A stretch of DNA of 64,000 bases. Origin: CAZMVY01 sp964617875 (lineage in GTDB: Bacteria > Planctomycetota > Phycisphaerae > UBA1845 > PWPN01). Below are positions 16,961 through 25,819 of the stretch, piece by piece. The stretch covers positions 1 through 64,000 of the forward strand of contig CAZUAI010000016.1 of the NCBI GenBank assembly GCA_964617875.1, given 5' to 3'. Each line of letters begins with the position of its first letter. Within the stretch, counting starts at the first letter, position 1. Made by a program: the position numbers and the translations under genes. Under the pieces are notes generated by a model. The model was given only the letters and a program-made list of their open reading frames with translations, was not told the DNA's origin and made no database searches.

Positions 16961-18436
16961 GTGACCATGCGCGTTCGCTTTGCACCGTCGCCGACCGGCT
17001 ACCTGCATGTCGGCGGGGCCCGTACGGCACTGTTCAACTACCTGCTGGCGAAGCAGTCGGGCGGGACGTTCATCCTCCGCATCGAGGACACCGACACCGA
17101 CCGGAACGTCGTTGATGCCGACCGCAAGATCTTCGACGACCTCCGCTGGCTCGGCCTGCAATGGGATGAGGGCGCGGACGTCGGCGGGCCCTACGGCCCG
17201 TATCACCAGTCGCAGCGGCTCGAACACTACCGCCGCCACATCCGCCGGCTCCTCGACGAGGGCCGCGCCTATTACGCCTTCGAGACGGCCGACGAGCTGG
17301 AGACCATGCGCAGGCAGGCCGAGGCGCAGAAGCGGGCGTTTCGCTACCCGCGGCCCGCGACGTTCCCGAGCGAGGCGGACGCCGAACGCGCCCGCGGCGA
17401 GGGCCGTCCCGTCGTCGTCCGCTTCAAAATGCCCGCCGAAAGCATCACCGTCCACGACCGGATCATGGGCGATGTGACCATCGACGCCGATGAACTCGAC
17501 GACTTCATCATCCTCAAGGCCGACGGCATGCCGACGTACCACCTTGCGAACGTCGTGGACGATTCGCTGATGAAGGTCACGCACGTCCTCCGCGGCCAGG
17601 AGTTCCTCGCCCAGACGCCGCGGCACATCGCTCTGCAGCGGGCGTTCGGCTATCCGACGCCGTCATACGCCCACCTGCCGCTCATCATGGACATGAAGGG
17701 CCGAAAGCTCAGCAAACGCGACGGCGACGTCGAGGTTCACTCGTTCCGTGTCCACGGCTATCTGCCGGAAGCGATGGTCAACTTCATCGCCCTGCTCGGC
17801 TGGTCGCCCGGCGAGGACCGCGAGAAGATGACGCTCGACGAGATGGTGAAGCTCTTCTCGATCGACCGCGTCGGCCGCACGAACGCAAAGTTCGATCGTG
17901 AGAAGCTGCTGGCGTTCAACACGGACGCGATCGCGTCGGCCCCGCCCGAGCGGCTGCTCGCCGCGATGAAGGACTACGTGGCGTTGAACGACACGCCGTT
18001 TGCCGGCCTCGATGACGCGACGCTGACCGACCTGCTCCGCGTGAACAGGGGCTTCCGCACGTTCGCCGATATCGTGACCAAGAGCGGGTTCATCTACCGC
18101 TCCGACGACACGATCGCGTACGACCCGGACGCCGTCAGGAAGGTCCTGCACAAGAACGACGGGGAGGGCGTCAGGATGCTCCAGACCCTGCTGCCGCGGC
18201 TGGAATCGCACGAGCCCTGGACGGCGGAGTCGATCGAGGCGATGCTCAAGGCCCTGTGCGAGGAGCAGAGCCTCGGCATGGGCAAGGTCGCTCAGCCGAT
18301 CCGCGTGGCCGTCAGCGGAGGGACCATCAGCCCGGCGATCGGCGAGACCCTTGCGCTCCTGGGCAAGCTCCGCAGCCTCGCGCGCATCCGCCGCTGCCTT
18401 GCCCACACGACGGCCGGTGACTCCGCGGAGTTGTGA
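16961..18436 (+). CDS. gltX: Glutamate--tRNA ligase
   Basis: Class I aminoacyl-tRNA synthetase that charges tRNA-Glu (and tRNA-Gln where no GlnRS exists). The HIGH-type motif is FAPSPTGYLHVGGARTALFN (from about residue 7) and the KMSKS-type motif is GRKLSKRDG (about 247-255). RIEDTDTDRNV is the usual glutamate-site stretch. The 491-residue length is standard. GTG at 16961 is favoured as start because AAGGGA (16947-16952) lies eight bases before it; ATG 16967 would leave fourteen. It follows pssA by 39 bases. Confidence 0.95.
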   Translation: MTMRVRFAPSPTGYLHVGGARTALFNYLLAKQSGGTFILRIEDTDTDRNVVDADRKIFDDLRWLGLQWDEGADVGGPYGPYHQSQRLEHYRRHIRRLLDEGRAYYAFETADELETMRRQAEAQKRAFRYPRPATFPSEADAERARGEGRPVVVRFKMPAESITVHDRIMGDVTIDADELDDFIILKADGMPTYHLANVVDDSLMKVTHVLRGQEFLAQTPRHIALQRAFGYPTPSYAHLPLIMDMKGRKLSKRDGDVEVHSFRVHGYLPEAMVNFIALLGWSPGEDREKMTLDEMVKLFSIDRVGRTNAKFDREKLLAFNTDAIASAPPERLLAAMKDYVALNDTPFAGLDDATLTDLLRVNRGFRTFADIVTKSGFIYRSDDTIAYDPDAVRKVLHKNDGEGVRMLQTLLPRLESHEPWTAESIEAMLKALCEEQSLGMGKVAQPIRVAVSGGTISPAIGETLALLGKLRSLARIRRCLAHTTAGDSAEL

Positions 18437-18500
18437 GCCGCCGTCGCGTCCCTTATTATTGTCACCCGGACTGTTCGTACAGGCAGAGGACGGTTCGCTC

Positions 18501-19184
18501 ATGCGGCTGCTTGTCGTCGAAGACAACCCCAAGATGGCCAACCTGATCCGCGAAGGGCTGGTGGGGCAGGGGTATACGGTTGATCTTGCCGAGGGCGGCC
18601 ATCTCGCCGAGGAGATGGTGGGCGCACAGCCCTACGACGTGATCGTCTTCGACGTGATGCTGCCCGATCTGGACGGCGTGCAGGTCTGCCGGAACCTGCG
18701 ACGGCGGCAGGTGAAAACCCCGATCCTGATGGTGACCGCGCTGTCCACGACCGCCGACAAGGTCACGGGCCTCGACGCCGGGGCCGACGACTACCTGACG
18801 AAGCCGTTCGAGCTGGACGAACTGGTTGCCCGGATCCGTGCGCTGCTGCGGCGCGGGCAGCCGCAGGAAGGGGCGGTATTGAAGTTCGGGGGGATCGAAA
18901 TGGACCTTCTGACCCGCAAGGTGACCCGCGACGGCGAGCGGATTCGGCTGACGCCCAAGGAATTCGCGTTGCTCGAGTTCTTCCTGCGGAACCCCAACCG
19001 CGTGCTGACGCGGGCTTCGATCGGCGAACATGTGTGGGACATGAGTTTCGACAGCGACAGCAACGTCATCGACGTCTACGTGAGCACGCTCCGACGGAAG
19101 ATCGGCAAGGGCCCCGGCCAGCAACTGATCCATACCGTCATCGGCGCGGGCTACATCCTCAGCACCGAAGACTGGAACGCCTGA
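18501..19184 (+). CDS. OmpR/PhoB-family response regulator
   Basis: DNA-binding response regulator of 227 residues. The receiver domain has the acidic pair E7-D8 (VVEDN), phospho-acceptor D51 in VIVFDVMLPDLDGV, and the conserved Lys in DDYLTKPFELDEL. The C-terminal winged helix includes RLTPKEFALLEFFLRNPNRV, SFDSDSNVIDVYVSTLRRKI and VIGAGYILS. This matches CusR/CopR-like regulators, often metal-responsive, but the signal cannot be read from sequence. The histidine kinase gene follows, and the two are surely one operon. ATG 18501 is chosen because the receiver domain begins there. Confidence 0.9.
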   Translation: MRLLVVEDNPKMANLIREGLVGQGYTVDLAEGGHLAEEMVGAQPYDVIVFDVMLPDLDGVQVCRNLRRRQVKTPILMVTALSTTADKVTGLDAGADDYLTKPFELDELVARIRALLRRGQPQEGAVLKFGGIEMDLLTRKVTRDGERIRLTPKEFALLEFFLRNPNRVLTRASIGEHVWDMSFDSDSNVIDVYVSTLRRKIGKGPGQQLIHTVIGAGYILSTEDWNA

Positions 19185-19212
19185 GCCGGTCGGCGGATTG
19201 AGAGACGGCCTG

Positions 19213-20670
19213 ATGTGGCGACAGTTTCAGACCCTTCGCTTCAAGCTCGCCGCCCTCAATCTCGTCCTGTTCGGCGTCATCCTCGCCACAGTGTGCATCG
19301 TGATCCTGACCCTGCGGGTCCGATCCCGCCGGGCCGACTTTGACGCCTGGATCAAGAGCGTGGCGACCGACATGATGGCTGAGCTGCGGGAGCCGGATTC
19401 CATTGCTTCGCGGCCCACCTCGGCGACGAGTTCGCAGATTCGGCTTGAACCATTCTGGTTTCCGGGGGTTTACGTCCAACTCCGGTCCGCGGCCGGCGAT
19501 GTCATCGACAAGTCCCGCAATCTTCACGGACTCACGCTGCCGCTGAGCGAACGCGCCGCCGCCGCGCGTGCATCCCGAAAGCCTTTTCTGGAAACGCTCT
19601 CCGGCGATGTCGCCGCTCAATTGCTCGGCTCGGAAGGCCAACTGCGTCTGCTCACCGTGTACTACCAGGATCCCGGCAAGCCCGAGTATTGCCTGCAGGT
19701 GGCCGCAACCCTCGAGCGAGTCCACGCTGCCCTCGACGAACTGCGGTGGCTGTTCCTCGTGTTCGGCACGGCCGGCTTCCTGGCGGCCGGCGTCGCTTCC
19801 TGGGTCATGGCCCGCCGTTCGTTGAACCCGATCGGCCGGCTCGCCCGCCAGGCACGCGAGTTGACGGCCGCCCACCTCGACCGTCGCATCGCCACCCCGC
19901 GCGGCCGCGATGAGGTTTCCGAACTCGTCGCCACGTTCAACGAGATGCTCGATCGACTCGAAGCCGCCTTCCGGGCGCAGGAACGCTTCATCGCCGATGT
20001 CTCCCACGAACTCAAGACCCCGCTTTCCGTCCTGCTCGCCGAGGCCCAGGTCCGGATCCGGCAGCACCGCACGGTCGATGAGTACACGCAATTCGCCTCC
20101 AGCGTTCAGGACGAGATGCGCCGGCTGGCACAGGTCGTGGACAGCCTGCTGATGCTGGCCCGAGCCAAGGCGGGGTTCCCGATCTCCTTTACCACCCCGA
20201 TTTCCCTGAACGAGGTCGTGGCCGACGCCGTTCAACGGTGCCAGCCCTTGACCGTCGATCGCAAGATCCGCCTTGTGCCCACGCTTGCGTGGTCCTCCTC
20301 CGACGATGCGGAGCCCGTTATTCGCGGCGATGGGGAACTGCTGGGCTCCATGGTGGGCAACCTCGTCCGCAATGCGATTCGGCACTCACCCGACGGCGGG
20401 GCCGTCGAAATCACCGTGCGCGTGGAAGAACGTATTGCGAGCATTTCGGTCCGGGATTGCGGCCCCGGCATCCCGGCGGCGCTCCTGGCACGCATTTTCG
20501 ATCAGTTTTCGAGCCCTTCTCAAGAGAAACCGGTCGCGCGTGGCACGGGCATCGGGCTGTCAATTGCGAAGGGGATCGCCGAACTCCACGGCGGCTCGAT
20601 CGCGGCACGGAACAATGCGGCAGGTGGGGCCGAGTTCATCGTTTGCTTGCCAATGGACCGTCCGCAATGA
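19213..20670 (+). CDS. Membrane sensor histidine kinase (HAMP-HisKA-HATPase, CusS/BaeS-like)
   Basis: Partner of the preceding OmpR-type regulator. Two membrane spans (about 11-32, LAALNLVLFGVILATVCIVILTL, and about 180-200, FLVFGTAGFLAAGVASWVMA) enclose a periplasmic sensor of about 145 residues. HAMP follows (RRSLNPIGRLARQARELTAA...). The phospho-acceptor His is near residue 265 in DVSHELKTPLSVL. The ATP-binding domain shows N-box NLVRNAIRHSPDGG, RDCGPGIP, and GTGIGLSIAKGIAELHGG. ATG 19213 (MWRQFQT) is used; an in-frame TTG at 19198 is possible. A perfect hairpin after the stop probably ends the operon. Confidence 0.9.
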   Translation: MWRQFQTLRFKLAALNLVLFGVILATVCIVILTLRVRSRRADFDAWIKSVATDMMAELREPDSIASRPTSATSSQIRLEPFWFPGVYVQLRSAAGDVIDKSRNLHGLTLPLSERAAAARASRKPFLETLSGDVAAQLLGSEGQLRLLTVYYQDPGKPEYCLQVAATLERVHAALDELRWLFLVFGTAGFLAAGVASWVMARRSLNPIGRLARQARELTAAHLDRRIATPRGRDEVSELVATFNEMLDRLEAAFRAQERFIADVSHELKTPLSVLLAEAQVRIRQHRTVDEYTQFASSVQDEMRRLAQVVDSLLMLARAKAGFPISFTTPISLNEVVADAVQRCQPLTVDRKIRLVPTLAWSSSDDAEPVIRGDGELLGSMVGNLVRNAIRHSPDGGAVEITVRVEERIASISVRDCGPGIPAALLARIFDQFSSPSQEKPVARGTGIGLSIAKGIAELHGGSIAARNNAAGGAEFIVCLPMDRPQ

Positions 20671-20742
20671 GACAAGCTCTTGTGTACTCCCCGTGAATGC
20701 GGATTGCGAAGTTGTCCGCACGAACCAGCCGTCTGCTGCAGA

Positions 20743-20770
20743 GGCCGGTACCCACCGGCCATTGAATTTG
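20743..20770 (+). terminator. Perfect 7-bp hairpin after the histidine kinase gene
   Basis: GGCCGGT (20743-20749), loop ACCC and ACCGGCC (20754-20760) are followed by ATTGAATTTG. The stem is exact and the flank moderately T-rich, consistent with termination of the regulator-kinase operon. Confidence 0.4.
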
Positions 20771-20783
20771 CCGTCGGCGGCGA

Positions 20784-20960
20784 TCAGTTGACCGTCTTCG
20801 TCACGCAGGCCTTGTCCGTCCTGGCCTTCGCGAGCATGTTGACCTTCGTCGTAGCAGCAACGAGGTTCTTGCAGGAGACGTCTTGATCAATCCGGCCGCG
20901 CCGACGTTCGTACCGTTCGACGGCGTGGCGCGCCGCGCGGGCAGGACCTGCTGCCGGGGT
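20784..20960 (-). pseudogene. Possible C-terminal remnant of an unknown gene
   Basis: A minus-strand frame reads HAVERYERRRGRIDQD, then VSCKNLVAATTKVNMLAKAR, then TDKACVTKTVN and a TGA at 20784-20786. Its codon choice and residue mix look like real protein, unlike the plus-strand frames here. There is no start: the frame runs into the 3' end of the glycosidase gene. I do not recognise the family. It may be the leftover end of a deleted gene. Confidence 0.25.
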
Positions 20961-20964
20961 GCGG

Positions 20965-23523
20965 TTATGGAATAGGCTCCTGGCCGGGAGGGATCTCCAC
21001 CAGCCGGAGCGGGCCGACGAAGACGATCGCCTGCGTTCCGTCGGAGTCCCGCTTATCCACGACCCGCACGCGGAGAGGCAACTCGGTCACGGTGTCGGGG
21101 ATCGGCGGCAGCCGCACAAGGTCCCACTCGCAGCCATTGCGCGGCAGGCCCGCATCGCCTTCCCAGAGCACCTTGTCGCCCCACAAGACCTGCGCACAGG
21201 TATGCCCGGCCCAGCGGCGGGGAACCTCCTCGAGGCCGTACGCATCCTTCGTGTGGCAGTTCATGTAGACGAGCAGCGCCAGCCGATCGCGCGGGCCGGA
21301 AACCGGAAGCTTCGCCGGCAACTCGGCGTAGTCGCCGGCGGTGCACGACCCGTCGCGGTTCAGAACGAACGCCGCCGCCTGCAGGACGCCCTCGCGATAC
21401 GGTCCGCCGATCCAGTCGCCGCGGAACTGCTCGCGCGCCTCCGGCAGCACGGTGGCCAGGACGCGGAGCTTGGCGTTGGCCTTGGCGCGGCCCCAGTCGA
21501 GCGGGACGTTCGGCAGATCCTTGAGCAGCTTGCCGATGACGACGACGAACCAGCCGTATTCGCCGATGCGCTTGGACAGAAGAGTCTGCCGTTCGGCGAC
21601 GAGGGCCTTCCAGCCCTTGCCGTCCAGCGCGGCCCGGCGCTGCCACCATCCGGCGTACTCGGGCGCCGACCGGAGCACGGCGAGGGCCCTAGCGACCTGT
21701 CCGACCTCCTGCGTCACGCGATCGCGGACGGCCGCGGCCAGTTCGTCGGCGCGGGCCAGGTCGCCGTCGTGAACGGCGTTCAGGATCTTCCGCTGGTGCT
21801 CGTCCCACCAGTATTCGGGGTAAGCCAGTTCCGCCGCCGCCCGGCCGACCGCGACCTCGGCCCGCATGGGATCGAGCAGGGCCTTCTGTAGCCGTTCGGG
21901 GTCGAGCATGGTTTCCTGCGCCGCGTGCCGTTCGATGCTGCGGAGATTTTCGTCGAGCTTCGCGAACATCGCCGTTGCCTTCTCGCGGTCGGCCGCGCGG
22001 CGAAGCCTGGGCGGGACGAACGGGTTCCACTCGCTCGTCCGCGCGGGGTAGACGAACAGCCGCTTCACCTGTGCCAGCGTGTCGTCAAACGCGAACGCGG
22101 CGGCGACCGCCGACGGGCCGAATACGGTGTCGTAGACCCTCGCGCGGGTCGCCCGCCAGTCGTGCCTCTCCGCGTCCCAGCCCCACCAGTTGATCACGGG
22201 CACGACGCAGTACTGCTCCCAGGCGTTGCCGCCCCACGGCATGACCGCCTGCAGGCTTTCGCCGCACCGCGCGAGATCCTCGTATCGCGGCTCGTGCCAG
22301 CCGACGGCCATCGACGGCAGCTCGATGTACGCCCGCCGCCCACCGCCCAGCGTGGAGTTGCCCTCGATGTGCGTGAAGCCGCTCGTCGGCCGCGGCCAGT
22401 TGTGCCACCACGACAGCTTCGTCTTGAGGCCGAGCGCGCGGGCCGTCGCCAGTTCCTCCGGCGTCGGCACGGGCGTCCAGAACCACAGCGCCTCTTCCAT
22501 GCCCGCGACCTTCATCACCTTGCCGTTGAACGGCGCGGCGATGACCTGGTACGAGCCCTTGGGCGGCGTCGTGGCGATGCGGTTGCCGGCGATGCCGTGC
22601 TGCCGGCCCAGTTCGAGGACCTTCGCGACAATCTCCTCCGGCGCCTCGCCCGGGCCTTTGTCGTCGAACGAGATCCACAACCCGTCGACGCCCATGGCGA
22701 TGAACTGCCGGAACGTGTCAAGGACCGCGCCCTGGTCTTTGCGGGGCACGCCGCTGTTGACCGTGCCGAAGACGACGATGTCGCGACGGCGGGCCTCGCG
22801 GATCACCTCGGCGATCTGCGCCCTGTCCTTGTCGGTGAAGGCGTAGCCGGCATCGAAGGCGTACGTGCCGTTGCGCAGGTCGATGAAGTTCACGCGCGAG
22901 ATGGCGTAAAGGTCCCAGATGCCCGGCTGGAGGTGGTGCGCGACCTGCGTCTGCGGACGGCCCCGCCAGGGAACGCCGGGCCGGTCGCGGACCGACGCCG
23001 GCGTCAGCGTCAGCGTGCCGTCTCGCTTCGTGAGAAGCTGGTAGAGCGTGTCCTGCCCGTAGAGCGTCCCGCGGGCGTCGCTTCCGCCGACGAGGACGAT
23101 GGTCTTGCCGTCGGCGGCGAGCGTGTCGATCACGTAGCCGTCACGGCCGGGCGACGTCTCGCCCAGGTCGAGCCGCTTCTCCGCGCACAGACGGTCGAGC
23201 CACGCGTTCGTCGCCCGCTCGCCCAGGAGCAGGACAACGTCGTGCCGCTTCCAGTCGTCGGCCTCCGAGAGCACCGGCCACCTTCGACCGAAGCGCCTCT
23301 CGACCCGCCGTTGCAGCAGGTCGGCGGCACATCGCGCCGGCTCGCTCGCCCGGGCGCCGATCACGATGGCCACGGCCCCGTCCTTCAGCTCAACCGGAGC
23401 GGACTCCGACCAGCGGACCTCCGTCGGCACAGGGACGAGCGAAGGGTGTCCGCCATCGCCCGGCGCCGCCGGCGAAAGACCCGAAAGCCATCCCACGATC
23501 ATCCAGCAAAGCATCATATTCAC
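20965..23523 (-). CDS. Secreted GH84-like beta-N-acetylglucosaminidase/hyaluronidase-type glycosidase
   Basis: 852 residues with a signal peptide (MNMMLCWMIVGWLSGLSPAAP). Residues about 28-180 match a GH20b/GH84 N-terminal domain (LVPVPTEVRW; GRDGYVIDT; GGSDARGTLYGQDTLYQLL). The catalytic barrel follows, with an Asp-Asp pair D287-D288 in LWISFDDKGPGE, the position of the catalytic pair in GH84 O-GlcNAcase/hyaluronidase enzymes. Long helical and beta C-terminal domains complete the protein. It probably cleaves N-acetylhexosamine from extracellular glycans. It is last in a minus-strand set with an FG-GAP protein and an oxidoreductase. Assignment to GH84 rather than a related clan is moderately sure, as barrel residues beyond the DD pair were not checked. 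Confidence 0.65.
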   Translation of the reverse strand: MNMMLCWMIVGWLSGLSPAAPGDGGHPSLVPVPTEVRWSESAPVELKDGAVAIVIGARASEPARCAADLLQRRVERRFGRRWPVLSEADDWKRHDVVLLLGERATNAWLDRLCAEKRLDLGETSPGRDGYVIDTLAADGKTIVLVGGSDARGTLYGQDTLYQLLTKRDGTLTLTPASVRDRPGVPWRGRPQTQVAHHLQPGIWDLYAISRVNFIDLRNGTYAFDAGYAFTDKDRAQIAEVIREARRRDIVVFGTVNSGVPRKDQGAVLDTFRQFIAMGVDGLWISFDDKGPGEAPEEIVAKVLELGRQHGIAGNRIATTPPKGSYQVIAAPFNGKVMKVAGMEEALWFWTPVPTPEELATARALGLKTKLSWWHNWPRPTSGFTHIEGNSTLGGGRRAYIELPSMAVGWHEPRYEDLARCGESLQAVMPWGGNAWEQYCVVPVINWWGWDAERHDWRATRARVYDTVFGPSAVAAAFAFDDTLAQVKRLFVYPARTSEWNPFVPPRLRRAADREKATAMFAKLDENLRSIERHAAQETMLDPERLQKALLDPMRAEVAVGRAAAELAYPEYWWDEHQRKILNAVHDGDLARADELAAAVRDRVTQEVGQVARALAVLRSAPEYAGWWQRRAALDGKGWKALVAERQTLLSKRIGEYGWFVVVIGKLLKDLPNVPLDWGRAKANAKLRVLATVLPEAREQFRGDWIGGPYREGVLQAAAFVLNRDGSCTAGDYAELPAKLPVSGPRDRLALLVYMNCHTKDAYGLEEVPRRWAGHTCAQVLWGDKVLWEGDAGLPRNGCEWDLVRLPPIPDTVTELPLRVRVVDKRDSDGTQAIVFVGPLRLVEIPPGQEPIP

Positions 23524-23587
23524 CCATCCACAGGCGGAACCCCGCCTGTTCTGCGCCCGGGCTCCCGCGCACGCCCCGGAAACGACG

Positions 23588-25786
23588 TCAGTCGGCGGCC
23601 GTCTGCTCGAAGTAGAATACGCCCTTCTTGTTCGACGTCACGACGTCCAGGCGTTTGTCGCCGTTGATGTCGATAACCTCGAATTGCAGGCCGACGCCGC
23701 TTTCGGCGTCGATGATGTGCCGCGTCCACTCCGGCCGGCCGTTTACCCGCCCCTGCTCGAACCAGCACAGCACGGCCGGCTGGAACGAGCCGGGGTCGTG
23801 GCCGTTGTGCGCCCAGAACCGCTTGCCCGTCACGAAATCCGGCAGGCCGTCGCCGTTGATGTCCGCCACCACGATCGCGTGTGTCTGCGAGATGCCCTTG
23901 TCGATCTCGTGCGTCTTCCATCCGTCCGGCGTCTGCTCACACCAGGCGATTCCGTAGCCGTGCGCGCTGCTGCCGAGTACGTCCATATCGCCGTCGCCGT
24001 CGATGTCGGCCACGCAGAGCTGCGCGCCGCCGTAGAACTTCGCCGCATGGAATGCCCACGGCAACTGTCCCGGCGACGCCGGCCCCTCCCACCAGCCCTC
24101 CGGGATCACCACATCGAGCCGGCCGTCGCGGTTCACGTCGCCGACGCCGAGGCCGTGGGCCGCCCCCGGATCGCCCGGCTTGCCGATGGCCTGCACGGTC
24201 CACGGCTTCGTCGGATCCTCACCGGGCCGGGCGAACGAGCACTTGTCGCCGTCCATGAACACCAGTTCGCGGCGCCCGTCGCCGTCGGCATCGACGTACG
24301 CGGGGTTTTCGTTGCCCGTCTGCGCGACGGCCGGATGGGTCTTCCAGGCGCCGCCGTTCGCGCCGGTGTTCTCGAGCCAGCGCGTGTCCTTCCCGGGGAA
24401 GCCGACGACGATCAGGTCCGTCTTCCCGTCGCGGTTCACGTCGTCGGCAAAGCACAGAAACGCATCGCTGTAGCCGAAGCGGTTGAACTCCTTCGCCTCG
24501 CCGAGCATCGGGACCCTCTTCCAGTCCGGCCCGGCGTAGTAGACGTTCCCCGCGGCGATATCGAGCTTTCCGTCGCCGTTGAAGTCGCCGGTCGCCAGCC
24601 CCTCGCTCCGGAACGCGGCGTCCAGCCGATGCCTGCGGAATCCCACCGGCGATTTCGGTGCGGGCATCTTGTGTGCCGCGCGAATCGCCTCCATCACCTC
24701 GTTGAGATTCAGCCGGTCGGCCGCGACCGCGTTGGCATCGATCCACGCGGCCTCCTGCGGGTCCATCGTCGTGGCGGGCAGCGGCATGAGCGTCTCGGCC
24801 CTGGCCGTCGTCTCGCACGTGATGGCCGTGATCCGCGGCAGGATGCCGTCCGGGCTGGCGACCAGCCGGATCCTGCTGATCTCCTCGGTTCGCGGCCTGA
24901 TCGCCAGGTACGGCTGGTACGGATCGGCCGACGGGTGGAGCCGCAGCGCCTTCGACGGGCTCAGGAGCTTGCCCGAGTCGTCGAGCGTGAACCCGCACAT
25001 CAGCGGGAACACGTCCGGCGAGCCCGTCTTGTAGTGGATCTCGATCCCGCCGTACGTCTCCAGCGGACGGGCCCCGCTGGCCGTGCCGCCGAGGAAGTAC
25101 AGCCCGACGGCGGAAAACCCGCAGGGAATCTCCACCGACCCCGATTTCGGGATCAGCGTGAAGGCGTTCGCAAGCCGCTTGAACGGCACGCCCCCGGCGA
25201 GCACTTCGTACCGCGCGTCCGTCCTGCGCTCGGCCTCCGCCCAGCCCTTCGGCATCCCCTGGCGGAAATCGACCTGGAAGCCCGGCCCGGCGTCGATCCG
25301 GCCGACGCCCATCCACGCGAACGCGCCGCCGGCGTTGCCGTCGCGCAGCTCGATGCGGACCTGCGTGCCGCGCAGACCCTTCACCTTCATCTTGCGCTCC
25401 TGCATCGCGTCATTCTGCGGCGCGGGCACCTTGATCAGCACCTCGCCCTTGCGGGCATCGACAAGCGCGACGTAGTTCTCGTTCCGCCCGCCCCGCTCGC
25501 CGTCGTGACCGCAGACGGTCAGGGTGATCTCATCGACGTCGATGATAAACGGCGGCGAGCTGATCATGCCGACGCCCGATTCCCCCTGCGCCAGGGAGGA
25601 CAGGTACGGCTCCACCTTGCGATTGGCCCCGTCGCGGTCGCGGATGTCCCAGGTCTGGCCAAGCGACAGCGTGGGGCACTTGAGCGCCTGGAACCGACCC
25701 GACGCGGGGGCGTTGTCCTGGGCCTTCGACAGCAACGGCAACGCGGCGATCCACGCCACGACAAGTGTGTTGCGCATCGTCATCAC
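23588..25786 (-). CDS. Secreted FG-GAP/VCBS repeat protein
   Basis: 732 residues with a signal peptide (TLVVAWIAALPLLSKA). The N-terminal half (about 30-370) is beta-rich and unassigned. The C-terminal half carries seven calcium-binding FG-GAP/VCBS-type loops: DFNGDGKLDIA, DVNRDGKTDLI, DADGDGRRELV, DVNRDGRLDVV, DIDGDGDMDVL, DINGDGLPDFV and DINGDKRLDVV, which should form a seven-bladed propeller. Such proteins are common and exported in planctomycetes, often beside glycosidases and sulfatases, and may bind polysaccharide. It lies 33 bases after the oxidoreductase gene and 64 before the GH84-like gene, so the three are probably one operon. Confidence 0.8.
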   Translation of the reverse strand: MMTMRNTLVVAWIAALPLLSKAQDNAPASGRFQALKCPTLSLGQTWDIRDRDGANRKVEPYLSSLAQGESGVGMISSPPFIIDVDEITLTVCGHDGERGGRNENYVALVDARKGEVLIKVPAPQNDAMQERKMKVKGLRGTQVRIELRDGNAGGAFAWMGVGRIDAGPGFQVDFRQGMPKGWAEAERRTDARYEVLAGGVPFKRLANAFTLIPKSGSVEIPCGFSAVGLYFLGGTASGARPLETYGGIEIHYKTGSPDVFPLMCGFTLDDSGKLLSPSKALRLHPSADPYQPYLAIRPRTEEISRIRLVASPDGILPRITAITCETTARAETLMPLPATTMDPQEAAWIDANAVAADRLNLNEVMEAIRAAHKMPAPKSPVGFRRHRLDAAFRSEGLATGDFNGDGKLDIAAGNVYYAGPDWKRVPMLGEAKEFNRFGYSDAFLCFADDVNRDGKTDLIVVGFPGKDTRWLENTGANGGAWKTHPAVAQTGNENPAYVDADGDGRRELVFMDGDKCSFARPGEDPTKPWTVQAIGKPGDPGAAHGLGVGDVNRDGRLDVVIPEGWWEGPASPGQLPWAFHAAKFYGGAQLCVADIDGDGDMDVLGSSAHGYGIAWCEQTPDGWKTHEIDKGISQTHAIVVADINGDGLPDFVTGKRFWAHNGHDPGSFQPAVLCWFEQGRVNGRPEWTRHIIDAESGVGLQFEVIDINGDKRLDVVTSNKKGVFYFEQTAAD

Positions 25787-25819
25787 GGCGGACTCCTCTT
25801 GCTCGGTTTTCCCGTTCGA

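Noticed and set aside
15824..17626. A 600-codon minus-strand frame across pssA and gltX
   Set aside because: It is antisense to two certain genes, has no domain, and reads as mirrored codons.
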